Source of the DNA: Sipunculus nudus
Lineage: Eukaryota > Annelida > Sipuncula > Golfingiida > Sipunculidae
Reading direction: 5' to 3'
DNA length: 64,000 bases
Assembly (NCBI GenBank): GCA_026874595.1
Contig: CM049316.1
Span: 64,399,176-64,463,175 of the forward strand
Shown here in pieces: positions 36,256 through 46,340 of the stretch; the stretch's first letter is position 1, and each line of letters begins with the position of its first letter. The translations under genes were made by a program, and so were the position numbers. A model generated the notes under the pieces. It ran no database searches. It had not been told where the DNA came from and saw only the letters and a program-made list of their open reading frames with translations.

Positions 36256-38793
36256 TCAATTGCCTTATATTGTCCAATATTTCGGCCCCCTTCCCTTCCT
36301 CAATCCTGGCTACGCCCCTGCTGAAATTGACGTAACTTACATCTATCTATGGTGTTCATGGGCGCGCTTATTGATTAAGGCTACAGCTGAAAAAAAAATT
36401 TCGCAGGTGTAAATAAATATCCGTGTTTATATAAACTTTCTTCTCCTAATAGTCAAGGATGAGATAAAAATGCAGTCAGCTAGTTACTGGTAATCGCGAA
36501 AAACTAGACCAAGTTGCTTCTTAACTTTTCACAAAAGTTTAAGACAGACATCGGCGTATCATGTTGTGGTACATGTGTGATACAAACAGAGGAAGAGGGA
36601 TGGTATATCGGAAAAGACGAAATGCATGGACCCTGTAGTAAGTCAGTGCCAAGTGATAGAGACTGACAGCGAGAAGCACTATACTACATTGGGTTTCCAG
36701 TAGAGAAATTCGATTTAACAAAAAAGTGCTTTTCATTTAGCCACCATATTGCCACGAACGCTGCAGGGCTGGGAATCTCAAATGAAATGACGTCACGTTT
36801 AGAGGATCTTTTGTCGGGTTTACTTAAGTCTACTTTCACTATCATTAACATCTAGGCACAATACTCCTGGGCCAGTTTTCATCCCGGGTCATTCCTAACT
36901 CAGTTCACGGTATTTGCAGCATTAGAAAATCAATCGTCCTCATTGCATTATTAACTAAATGTACGCTCTCAAAATATAATGTACGGCTGACACGCTTAAA
37001 TGTGTAAGACCAATATTTACAGTGTTAAAGTGTTACAGTGTTCTTTCTGTTGGTGTACATATGTTTTAACTTTTTAAGACTTTAGATATGATTTTGTAAC
37101 CTTTTACAAAGGCCGTGTTTGCTGTATACTGCGTAAGATATACCACTGTTTCGAGTACACGAAGGGTACCCAGTGGGTTTCACAGTGTTGATGAAATATT
37201 ACTGTGCCCTGATAAAAGTCTTACTGCGCAGATTGGGGGTATTATTTTTGAGAAATTAAATCTACTTAGCAGGGTTGTTAACAATGGTGTAAGGAGCTTT
37301 TAGCCTACCATGCTTATAATCATTTTGCCAAACAAAATTAAGGAAGAAAGCAGACCATAGCATGAAAGGTTTTAGCAACTAAGGGAACCATTTATTTTAA
37401 AAAATTTTGGCTTCACGGAGAGGGGTAGCAAGACTGTTCTAGTGAAGAGCTTCTGACTGAGTATTGCAATGAATTTTTGTACTTTTCTATGTTTGGTTTC
37501 GGGGGTACAGTTCATAAAACCATATGGTATGAATATTGTTATCACTAAATTTCTGTATTTCATGTTTCGGATGAAATATACATAGCAGATCAAAGAGGTG
37601 ATGAAGAGGCATTGGAGGCGCTTTGCGCGTTTTTGGCGCTACCTTCTAAACTTTCAAATTCATGGCTCCGTCCTGCGTGAAATATTGCTAGTTGGAATAC
37701 CGAGGGGTCAGTTTTCATATTGGTTGATCCGTATCCCAATGCGTGATATTTACGGGGACTAGTAAATCAATCGTCCTCATTGCATTATTAACTGGATGCA
37801 GTCTCTTAAAATAAAATGTACGGCTGTCATGCTTCAACCGACACAGTTCCTGGCAACGGCATGTACCATCGTTTGTGATGATACGGGAAGCGGGGTTCAC
37901 ATTGACATTAGATAACACACAGTTGTCATCTATGCTAGCGCCAATTCGAGCCTCTGACATCAGAAAATATACGACCAGCGTACTGGGGTCATCAGAGTGC
38001 CGTTACATCCTTCAACAAGTAACACACTTAAAGGATCAATAAAGATGCAAATATTTCGACATTTTTTATAATTCCTGATGGCATACAAGTATGCTGTATC
38101 TTGACTAATTCAGAGTAAACGTTACGTTTTTAGTATACTTTTTAACAATACCTAATATGTGCGAGAAAAGTTCCATTTAGCTCAGAATATTGGTAAATCC
38201 CTCTGCGTGATTTTTGAATTTCTAACCGCATGAATATAAGGACGGCTCGGTATAGGGTTACTGGACCGCAGCAATCTTATACGCGATACAGGAAATGACC
38301 CGTTACCATAGAGACGGAGTTTCAGTTTGGGTTGTGAGTTCACGTGTATTCTTTTGTGTTAATTCATCATCTGTAGCATAATGGAATGATTATGGGCTGT
38401 TTACCAAGATATCAATGCAACATAATTTTTTACCATTGCGATGCATTCCTCGATATGGCTTGCATCACGACTCATGTTAGGCTTACCATGCAGCCCAATA
38501 TAAATGTCTGCTAGGTCGTGTACTCGCGGCTAAATCTATGCCTGGTTAAATCTAACCTGAGCAAAATTAAGTGAAGCTAAGATGACGGTGAAAGCGCATG
38601 GTACCAGTCTAAAATCCTGTAAATCGAAACTACAATTCTCAATAACCTGCATGTTGGTTTTGACTTTTTGGCAAAGAAATACTTACTCGTGTTCTTCTTT
38701 CGGAATATGTATCATATTTGCTGGCATGGCCAATAGGAACTCGTCAAACGATAGGGCACCATTTTCATCCAAATCCCGCGCGTTCATTATCTC
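26435..38793 (-). CDS. Calmodulin-like EF-hand calcium-binding protein (5' exons not found)
   Basis: Three exons on the minus strand: 38793-38687, 27375-27169 and 26633-26435 (TGA stop). Splice phases agree (2 then 2) and the exons join into 170 residues. Five canonical 12-residue loops have acidic or Asn ligands at positions 1, 3 and 5, Gly at 6 and Glu at 12: residues 7-18, 48-59, 83-94, 117-128 and 151-162. Loops 2/3 and 4/5 form pairs. The first visible loop starts six residues into its exon, so a partner EF-hand upstream is expected, giving probably six in all. The protein ends FLLHK with no membrane segment, so it is likely a cytosolic calcium sensor or buffer. The intron between the first two exons is 11.3 kb and full of mobile elements. 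I could not find the N-terminal exon(s) between 38794 and 64000; they may lie beyond the window or be too short to see. No orthologue can be named with confidence. Confidence 0.88.
28170..28500 (+). mobile_element. RTE-like retrotransposon 3' tail fragment, copy 1
   Basis: Contains GGATCCACACCAAAAT, a TCCTTCATTGGTTCATTT segment, a CGTTTGATTCCGTT stretch and a terminal ACAAACACACAAACACACGC run. This order is typical of 3' ends of RTE-type LINE families in marine invertebrates (from general familiarity). It resembles 29110-29340. Confidence 0.5.
29110..29345 (+). mobile_element. RTE-like retrotransposon 3' tail fragment, copy 2
   Basis: Contains GGATCCACACCAAAGTTTA, CTTCAATGGTCCATTT, GAGTTATGTTGTG and an acaaacacacgc-type run ending in a GGCGGAGGCC tail. 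It is closely related in order to copy 1 and more loosely to 34230-34460. Confidence 0.55.
29346..30330. other. Intronic DNA without recognised features
   Basis: Part of the 11.3-kb EF-hand intron. Short minus-strand frames at 29426-29608 and 29613-29831 are unconvincing. Confidence 0.35.
30370..30760 (-). mobile_element. tRNA-derived SINE, copy 1
   Basis: Read on the minus strand from about 30760, it opens with GGGGTAGAGCGCAGGACTC, a tRNA-like A-box layout, and a degenerate B box. A body follows, shared with the next copy: AAGCTT-type stretch, GACAGTC/ACAGCC, CCTT-GGTTT and TGTCAC-type segments. It ends near a GGAGGTAA-like motif (30370-30376). The frames 30331-30618 and 30457-30759 follow the element and are not genes. 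Confidence 0.55.
30870..31215 (-). mobile_element. tRNA-derived SINE, copy 2
   Basis: Same family and orientation as 30370-30760. The minus-strand head has GGAGGTAGCGCACAGGG (A-box side) and AGTTCGTATCT at 31174-31164 (degenerate B box), followed by the shared body and a GGAGGTAA-type end near 30870. The two copies lie head to tail, about 110 bases apart. Confidence 0.6.
31543..33088. mobile_element. 1.55-kb element with 13-base perfect inverted ends and four internal 340-bp repeats
   Basis: GCTCAGCTGACTG at 31543-31555 recurs perfectly inverted at 33076-33088. Between them lie four diverged tandem units of 328-340 bases, marked by GGATATGGGTAACAGAGACC near 31881, 32221, 32549 and 32887. After the last unit comes a run of GGACGGACG-type tetranucleotides (about 33001-33050). 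The layout suits a non-autonomous DNA element whose core has been amplified. Confidence 0.65.
33089..34229. other. Intronic DNA without recognised features
   Basis: AT-rich, inside the EF-hand gene's long intron. I saw no paired termini, tandem arrays or exon-like frames. Confidence 0.35.
34230..34460 (+). mobile_element. RTE-like retrotransposon 3' tail fragment, copy 3 (diverged)
   Basis: Contains GATTCTTCATCGGCCCATTCC, a TTTCATGAGATTCTTTTATGA stretch, GAGTTATGATGT, an ACACACACAC run and a GGTGGACGCAAAGAGG tail. This is the same block order as 28170-28500 and 29110-29345, with more changes. Confidence 0.45.
34940..35194 (+). CDS. Unrecognised 84-codon ORF in the EF-hand intron
   Basis: From ATG at 34940 the frame encodes a mixed, non-repetitive sequence with a basic patch (AERLRRRC) and no membrane segment or known motif. 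The block is more GC- and CpG-rich than its surroundings. It is as likely to be a repeat or regulatory fragment as a gene. It lies on the strand opposite the host intron. Confidence 0.2.
   Translation: MIDFNAAGATEKKTKVFDGLYRVLSRPAERLRRRCINPAAAELYNRHTIELQFLAESDNIHSVVHGVYYRLVGNEGLVWFSRVS
35703..35870. repeat. (TA)n microsatellite next to a small transposon-like end
   Basis: About 30 TA units (35706-35764) are followed by GCGACCACCTCGG, GGTGGTCGTAATTACGAGG and TTTCACTGTA motifs, in the style of termini of small DNA elements. No opposite end is seen left of the tract. Confidence 0.7.
36206..36254. repeat. (TA)n microsatellite
   Basis: About 24 TA units lie between a C-tract block at about 36011-36019 and a TCCTGGCTACGCCCCTG motif near 36303-36320. 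The latter resembles the right end of the G/C-tract element family, so a degenerate member with an internal (TA)n is possible here (about 35980-36320). Confidence 0.7.
36900..37840. repeat. Direct repeat of about 95 bases, spaced about 845
   Basis: A block around AATCAATCGTCCTCATTGCA at 36898-36992 recurs at about 37743-37837 with several substitutions, both continuing through an AATGTACGGCTG segment. The interval between carries no recognised gene. This may be a local duplication or the ends of an old element. Confidence 0.6.
37715..37960 (-). CDS. 81-codon ORF with Cys-rich PAN/apple-like segment, tentative
   Basis: ATG at 37960 leads into a non-repetitive sequence. A CRCQELCRLKHDSRTFYF segment resembles the central Cys/aromatic part of PAN/apple domains, where Cys-x3-Cys is followed by Phe or Tyr. 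Only part of such a domain would be present, and the C-terminal third overlaps the direct repeat at 37743-37837. It could be an isolated or relict exon of an extracellular protein; chance is not excluded. Confidence 0.2.
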   Translation of the reverse strand: MSEARIGASIDDNCVLSNVNVNPASRIITNDGTCRCQELCRLKHDSRTFYFKRLHPVNNAMRTIDLLVPVNITHWDTDQPI

Positions 38794-40660
38794 CTGTAAA
38801 GATATGTTTATGTTAACGACATCTGACATGTAAAACAATCACACAAATATAGTTTGCATCGCCCAGCTTGTAAGGGTGTTATTATAAGAAGTGATCACTT
38901 TATCAACATAGTTTTTTATATGTAACGTATAAATACAAACACTAAAACTGGCATTACTACTGCTACTCTTACTACTTTTATACTACTACTACAACCACCA
39001 CCACTACTACTACTACTCTCACTGCTAGTACTAGTACTACTACTACTTATGATGTTAAAAATAACCATCATCATCGCTTAATGTTTCAGAATAGGATACT
39101 ACTATAATAATTTTTGTGGATTTGTGCGTGGTCGCAACAAAGCGATAGCTCAGAGGGACCCGAAACACGTCCCACTGCCACCACTACTCTATCCGTAGAT
39201 CAGTACATTAATATAACTTGGACGATATCCTCGAAATACTTTCGTGTCGTATCCTTGAACCCTTACCAAACTTTTATTTTATATTCTACATGGCCGCAAC
39301 CAGGCCCAGCCACTATCCATACAGGCTAAAATTCGGGTGTCAAAAGACGGATGACGGGGCCAAAGTAGAGCTATTTAAAAAAAAACACACACAGGTAAGG
39401 TTCGCTAGTTATATACGATGAAAGTTTCCCAAGTATATTTACATATAAAAACGAACATGCTATTTGCACTGATTATGTCAGGAATGTGCGGTGTTTGTAG
39501 GACTGATCAGAAGAGGTAAAGAACTGATCTACAGATCTCAATTCTGATCTATTTTATAAACCATATTATAAGAGTGTGCTTTATTAAAAGAAAATATAAC
39601 TCATCAGCGCAGGGACATTAAATGATAATAACAGCATAATTTTATATACGGATAAAAAAAAATAACACATAAATAAAAAAATATTAAGAGCATAATAATG
39701 CTTCTTTTAAATTACATTATACCCTTTGTGTTTATTACAGTAATACACTATATCTTTCTCCATTAAATTTCATGAACTTCATGAACTATTTTTTATATTC
39801 TGTATTATTAGTACTTGTCTACAATAATAAATGTGGAATGCGTGTATTTCATTTGTTCTAATTGTACGCTCCACTCTACTTGCATTACAGCTGGCTGTGG
39901 TCAAAGTCAACTTGCAAGACAGTTTTCATATGAGGAGCACACACGGTTTGTTTTGGTTAGCATATAGTGATTCCATCCGACTTGTCATACCTGGAGAACT
40001 TGGAAAATCATGGTTAACCATACGCTGTGCGAGACCTCTGGAAGATCCTTTCAGAAACCAAGAGACATTCTACTTCACGATAACATTATAATATGTACCC
40101 CTTAAATGTTTCGTATTCATCATAGGTCAAAGATTTTTTTTTTGCGAAAGCTTGTGCGAAATGCACATAGGCACTGTTATTCATCTAATGTATCGTTTGA
40201 TAAGCATTGATCAGTGATGAGAGGAAAAAAATATCTTCCCTGTGTTCTCGGGAAGCCAATTCGAGCCAGCAGCCTCTGGGATAAACATGTTACAATATAT
40301 CAACTGCCAGCGGTTCAGCTCTGTGAGCAAAGGCCACACAAATCATTGAACATTTCGGATTACAAGAATGTTTCAAGCACCGTGGTTGCAAAGTCTTTTG
40401 AGGTTGCAGAGTTCGGTTTCATTTATAAACAGAATATTTAGGTAAATTGCTTAATCTTTCATGTATATCACTATTTGAGGCGCCAAATTATTGAAGTTTC
40501 CATAAAAAATTGATTTTATACGATATTGTTCCAGGCAAGCGATGTATGTTCTGGAGTTTTTCCCTAATCTTTTTATACCACGGTATCAAGAATCCTACGC
40601 CACATATATGCAGTTACACAAAAGCTAGACCAAGCTAGAGCTCGGTTATGAGTGGGAGTT
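38794..40660. other. Unassigned DNA upstream of the visible EF-hand exons
   Basis: Contains a (TAC)n-type trinucleotide region at about 38978-39045. Plus-strand frames at 39831-40091 (86 codons) and 40214-40441 (75 codons) are non-repetitive but match nothing I recognise. No EF-hand exon was found. Confidence 0.35.
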
Positions 40661-40692
40661 TTACAACAAGACAGAAGATAGAAATGACCTTT

Positions 40693-40790
40693 GAAATGTT
40701 GTGCATCACGTAAAGTTTCACTTGTCGTGTGTCAATTTGTGCCAATCATGATCCACGGCTTTCAAAACCTTACGTGATGCATAACATTTC
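40693..40790. repeat. 21-base inverted repeat with 56-base loop, next to a (TA)n tract
   Basis: GAAATGTTGTGCATCACGTAA at 40693-40713 recurs inverted at 40770-40790 with one mismatch. A (TA)n microsatellite follows at 40806-40850. The whole is a potential stem-loop. Confidence 0.7.
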
Positions 40791-40798
40791 ATACATAT

Positions 40799-40850
<52 letters not shown>

Positions 40851-40851
<1 letters not shown>

Positions 40852-43280
40852 TGTTTTTATACGAAAAGAAATTTCAACGATGTCAGGGTCAAAGAATTTT
40901 CACTTTTTTTTAAAAGTCTTGGTTCCCCGGGATGCAGTCATCATAGTTACCGGGGAGGTACCCGCTTCACAGGCTCAAAAACGAAAAAGACTGGTATTCA
41001 TTCCCTCCTGGGCTTCTTTACCTAAAGACCTTGACCGCACTTGATATATATACACACACTCAGTCTGTACTAAAATTGACAGTGTCACTATAACGTTGTC
41101 ACGTAACTCCTCCCTGGCCACGCTCGTAAAATTCCCGTGTTTTCTTTTTTTTTATCTTAAACTGAAAGGGACTATGCTCTGTGTTTCATTTTCCCAGTTC
41201 CCTTAATAACCCTTGTTAATTTAACATCATATACGAAATTTCTGCAAAGGATCTATTGCAGCGCTATCTATCAGAAAAAAAAATATCCAACGGAAGGATT
41301 CAGCCCATGAGAAACTTTCCTAGACGACGGAAAAAAAAACCGTGGGGGACCTATCCCAATGCAAAATCTGCTTGTATTTATAAATTGTATTTCAAATTCA
41401 ATTTGAATTTCATCTTTTTTTTCTTTTTCCTGATAAAATGTTTGGTTCAAACAAGGACTGAATGTCTACAGATGGGATTGTAGAAGTGGTTGAGCAAAAC
41501 ATTAATTTCCAAAGCATCCTGGCTAGACAGGGAAAAAAATATAATTAAATATGATTCCTCACAGAAGATTGCAGGATAGCTCACAAAGATCCATGAGATC
41601 ACGAAAAGATATTGACTGAGAACAGAGAAACCCTGCCGGATGGATTCATGATATGTCGAATTTTTACGTCTACTCTTTGATGGCGGAAATAAAGCATTTT
41701 TCAGGTTCATTTAGATCCGATTTGAGCCCGGGAATATTACCGAACATGCAAGAAAATAAGAGTTCAATATGCATATAATGAAATATTTTGCTATGTGAAC
41801 AAAATTAAGATTGACGATAGGAAGAACTATTTACAGTGCCATTTAAAGAACGGTACAGGGCTCCTCAAAATCTGAATGCGAGGACCTCCTCATTAAACGA
41901 TATTTAAGAGGGCCCTTCAATGTATATTCCTCTTTTACTTCCGGCTGCAATGCACGGTATGGAACAATGGTGTGTGATCTTGTGATCTTGAGTATGAAAA
42001 TAACCGTTTGAAGTGCTAAGGGATGAAACATTAAAAATACGGATTTTATTTATGAAGTCTGCTTGAAGAACTGTAATTTTGTGCTTCAAGCTTTGGTTAA
42101 ATCCATTGATCAGCTTTACGTGCCAGTTTAATCTGCCAAGTGGAATTAACAGGGAACTGTCAAATCAAGTATTTGGTTTCGATCTAAAAAGCTCATTCCT
42201 TTAAAACGGAAATAATTGTCCGTCATGATTTGACAATTTAATCAATAGAACCCATTTGGGAATGGCGGTAGAGGAAAACAAACAGGTCGCGTGACAGAGT
42301 TGTCTGCTTTCGAGAATGCTTGGTAATCTGAAAATTGATTGATTTTAAGTCCAACCTGATATTTCACTTAATATTAAACTATACATATGTAAATGGGGAC
42401 TAATGAAACCCTCTTTTTGGAATAATTTTCAGAGGAGACTTCAATTAAAATACAATAAGTTTCCATACTCGAAGGTTTAATTTTCACAAGGGGCTTAAAA
42501 CCTCGAGAAATTACTAAAATTGCTGTCTAAAATTGCTGTAACACAGTAACAGACATATCCGTATTTTCATCGTTGGTCGTCATGGCGGTCGCTTACCAAT
42601 TTCCATCGATTCTTTGACAATCGATTTCGAAAGTTTTCACACTACCCTTATGTCAAACACAATCTTGCTTATTCATTGATTTCCGTGGTCGACTCGTATT
42701 TTATGAGTTTCAAATCTCAAGGGTTTATAACTTTGGTCAATGATTGCTAATGCTAATGAATATCTTGTTCATTGTTTTAAAATAATAGATCCATATAGTA
42801 TGTTGGTGGAACTGTCAGCTGAATGTGAAAAAAACAGACCATACATGAGAATTGTGTATTACTTTAATTTTTGCTTCTCATAATTCTTGTGTGTGGGGCC
42901 TAGGTATAAATTATGTTAGTGGTATATGAAATAAAATTTCAATGATATTTTGAGTATTATAAGAGTAACATGATTTCAGCTGAGCTAAGCCAAGGAAGGC
43001 TTTGTACTGTCTTTGTCACAAGTAACGGGCATGATCTGCTCTCTTAACTGTTAATGACTATTACAGCTATATAACATGACGACAATTCACGACGTTTTCC
43101 TAAGACTTAGACGGGTAATAAAATACCCACTTAATCTGTTCAAATATGCCTGTAGAAAATTTGTGGGCCACGGAACGTGACCTAAGGTCACAGGGTCCTT
43201 TAATATTCATGGGAAAGGAAAATTTGTAGAGCAGTAATACATTTGGAGAGCTTTGCTACGATTTGTGCGACGCTCAGTTA
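40851..43280. other. Unassigned DNA left of the foldback element
   Basis: No gene is recognised; several short frames of 60-90 codons are AT-rich and unconvincing. At 43177-43191 GTGACCTAAGGTCAC is a perfect palindrome of two receptor-type half-sites in everted order, about 90 bases outside the foldback element. Confidence 0.35.
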
Positions 43281-43592
43281 GGCCATGGGCTAGTGGGGGT
43301 CATAGTGCACCCCCTTGTGATTTACTTTAATAGGTATTTTCATGTAGCCCTAGGTCTAACAATTCAGAAAATTGATGTTGCCAGCAAAAAAACTGGGATG
43401 GAAGATACCTCCCATGGACTTTTTAATAACGCCTACTTTTACAGCTGGAGGCAGATAATTAGGGGTATGGAAAATCCAAACAACCCTCACTTTGCAACTC
43501 TTGGCCAAAATATTTCAAATGACCACTTAAAATGTTCGCCTTGTCAAGATCTACCAGTTCATGCAAATGATATGCAAATTTATTTTGTGAAA

Positions 43593-43629
43593 AGGTCACT
43601 AGAGGTCAAAAGGTCACAAACTTTGACCT
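43593..43629 (+). promoter_or_regulatory. Cluster of four nuclear-receptor-type half-sites inside the foldback arm
   Basis: AGGTCA occurs at 43593-43598, 43603-43608 and 43611-43616 (spacers 4 and 2, the DR4 and DR2 layouts), followed by an inverted TGACCT at 43624-43629. The same three-site cluster is kept inverted near 47485-47510; in the third copy near 48280-48305 the outermost site is altered. It has receptor-binding potential only; no gene start is close. Confidence 0.4.
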
Positions 43630-44569
43630 TTCCCTATTATTTCTCGTATTATCAGGTCTAATTTATCGCCAAGACCATATGAAGTTTTTTTTAATTGAAA
43701 ATTAATTAAAATGAAGGTTTACATGTGCTTTTTAAAACTTGGAGTCAAAACGTTTGAAAAGAAGTAGTGATTACCCCGCGGTTTGTAAGATATTTCTGCA
43801 CTTTTACATACTTTTTGTACGTATTGCCGAATGTGCTGAATAGGAGTAAGGCAAAATCTAACAATGGTACTTTGAAATCTTTCATTGAATCTTTGCAAAT
43901 GACCACCAAAGATTATATTTGTGTGTTTCTATAAAATGAAACATAAATTATGCAAATATTTTCATCGAAGTGTTTGTTGCAGTCAAAAGTAAACAAAGGT
44001 TGACCTCACCAACACCATAGCTGTTTGTTACACATATTCGTTATGAAGCGTGCCACGAAACTTTAATATTAAAACAAATGTATGTTACTTTCTTTCTTTC
44101 AATTAACACATTTCCAGTTAACATTCATCCTAATTTTTACCAGTTTGTATCTTATTTTATGACAGTAACATATGTTCTTAGATAGTTGTCACTGGTTTAT
44201 TGATCTCTGTTAACAGCAAATCCCTAATTTAAATTTGACTAGTAACAGCCAATCTATTATTTGTTGCATAAATACATGTACTCTTATATCACATATATCA
44301 ATTTCTATTACTAGTTGATAATATATTAGTTATTATAATTCATGTAATAATTGATAATTAATTCTCTGAATAAATATAGGATCTGTTTTTGTGACACAAA
44401 TCAATTATATGTCTCCCCTCACTACGAGCCTAACTTTCCCAAATTTGAGGGAACAAATGGACCCCTTCAAAAGTTTGGTGTTAACTTAAATCCTGCATTT
44501 CTAAAGATTTTACCTTGTATGATGATGATCAAGTTTACCAAGTTATGATCTGATCTGAGATTTTATTTT

Positions 44570-45330
44570 TTATTCTGATTGATTTAACCTTGAAGATTCA
44601 GGTCAAGGTCACCAGTTATCGAGCTCCTCAAGAAACTCTATTAATAAATAGTGTTTCAAATTTGAGGGAAAATATGTGACACTTCAAAAGGTATCGGATT
44701 CAAATTTTTTTTTTTTCATCCAATATAACCTTGATGATGGTCAAGGTCACCAGATTTTTAACTGGTCCGAGATACAGGTAGAGACATTTCAGAAGTTGAA
44801 TTTCATAAAAATATATCAAGTGATTCAAAAGTTATAGCGTTCAAAATAATTTCTATTCTTGCTGATTTGACCTTGAATATCCAGATCAAGGTCACCAGTT
44901 ATCAAGCTCCTCAAGGGAATTAATTAAAACATTGGTGTTTCAAATTTGAGGGGAAAATATGGGCTATTTCTAAAGTTATCGGGTTCACAAATAATTGTTT
45001 TAGCCAATTTACCATGATGTTGAAGGTCAAGGTCACCAGTTTTCGAACTTGTCCGAGATGTTGGCAGAGACATTTCACAAGTCAAATTCAATGAAAATAT
45101 ATTGGGTGGTTCAAAAGTAATAATGTTCACAAATACTTTCTATTCTGACTGATTTGACCTTGAAGATCCAGGTCAAGGTCACCAGGTTTCAATCTCCTTA
45201 AGGAACTTGATTTAAACAATAAGCGTTTCAAATATGAGGAAAAAAATATACAATACTTAAAATTTATGGGGGATAATGAAAGATAAGGTCACCGGTTTTC
45301 GAACTCCTCCAAGATTTTGGTAGAAACAAT
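44570..45330 (+). repeat. Satellite-like array of about 143-bp half-units (dimer about 285 bp)
   Basis: Six diverged half-units recur, each carrying AGGTCAAGGTCACCAG or a close variant: near 44600, 44739, 44884, 45026, 45170 and 45278. Alternate units share GATTTGACCTTGAA (44864, 45146) and GTTTCAAATTTGAGG, which gives a dimer period of about 285. Each unit contains TCAAGGTCA or a near variant, the extended half-site shape of NR5A/ERR receptors. Confidence 0.7.
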
Positions 45331-45585
45331 TTAAATTTTAAATTTCATGAAAAATTGATGAATCGTTCCAATGTTATCACGCTAACAAAATATGACACAG
45401 ACGATGACGATAGTATGATAATTGTGATAATTGATTAAAATTGCAATTTTAGAAATGAAGCGATCTTTATATTTATGGCCCAGGGAATAAGCTCACAAAA
45501 GTGTGACTCCTTGGACAATTAATCTTATTCTGATAGCTGAACGCTCTTAAGAGGGGGTGTGTTACGGGTTTACATAAAAGCCGAC

Positions 45586-45680
45586 CGAACTGTCTCACTA
45601 GTGAAGCTTGCTTTTCTAGCGAAACGATTGGAACGCTGGGCATGTGCGCCACCGACATGGGTTCGAATCCCGGATCGGCC
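45586..45680 (+). mobile_element. tRNA-like sequence with intact B box (SINE head or tRNA relic)
   Basis: GGTTCGAATCC at 45660-45670 is a perfect pol III B box. It is followed by CGGATCGGCCC, which can pair partly with GCCGACC near 45590. The upstream half is too irregular for a functional tRNA. It lies in the left inner part of the foldback element and is not mirrored on the right. Confidence 0.5.
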
Positions 45681-46300
45681 CAGAATTATCCCCTGAAAAT
45701 TTGTCTTCGTAACAGTATTCGAGCAACTGCATATTCCATTGATAAATACAGAAACACTGCCAGTGGGGTTGCCAGTCAGTCAGACTACCACAGACAGTCA
45801 GTAGATAGGCAGAAGGGACAGTCAGATAGACCTTCACAAAGCTTCTCAGGCAGTCACTGATATCTGATTTGATTTTGACTAGCTCTGGTGGCAAACAATT
45901 TTTCCAACACCTGGTTATGACTGTAGCTGTTCATCTGTCATGGTCTTTCTGACTCACTTGCTCTCTAAAGGCCAGCCTGTTTGATATATTTATTATTTAT
46001 CTGGTGTGTTGTCTCCTAGACGATTAGTTAGCTAGTTCTCTGGAACGATATATACCTGATAGTCAGATTGATGATTAAAGCTCTGGCTCTTGCATTTATG
46101 TATCGTTGAACAAAGGGGACGCCGTCTTGTGGATTACCAGTCTGGTAGTCAGAAAATAACTGACCACCTGTCGACCAGAAACATTGGTATAAAGACAGCT
46201 GGACTACCAGAGTGTTAGCTAATTAATCAAACAGACTGAACACCGCTAGAGCTATAGTCATCAATCTGACTATCAGGCAAATATCCTCCCAGAGATATAG

Positions 46301-46340
46301 CTGGTCTGACTGTCGATAGCTGGTCTGACTGTCGTATCTG
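46301..46340 (+). repeat. Short tandem repeat at the foldback centre
   Basis: A 19-base unit (ATAGCTGGTCTGACTGTCG) occurs twice in tandem, within a central region dense in CTGACT/AGTCAG motifs on both sides of the axis. Confidence 0.7.

Noticed and set aside
38582-38833. 83-codon plus-strand ORF
   Set aside because: It is the antisense shadow of the EF-hand exon at 38687-38793, where the minus strand shows a canonical calcium-binding loop and splice sites.
43263-43661. 132-codon ORF kept in part in the three foldback termini
   Set aside because: Similarity follows the DNA repeat equally outside the frame, the second copy is frameshifted, and no transposase motif is present. Not listed as a gene.
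45586-45680. Functional tRNA gene
   Set aside because: Only the T-arm/B-box half is intact; the D-arm and acceptor pairing are too irregular.
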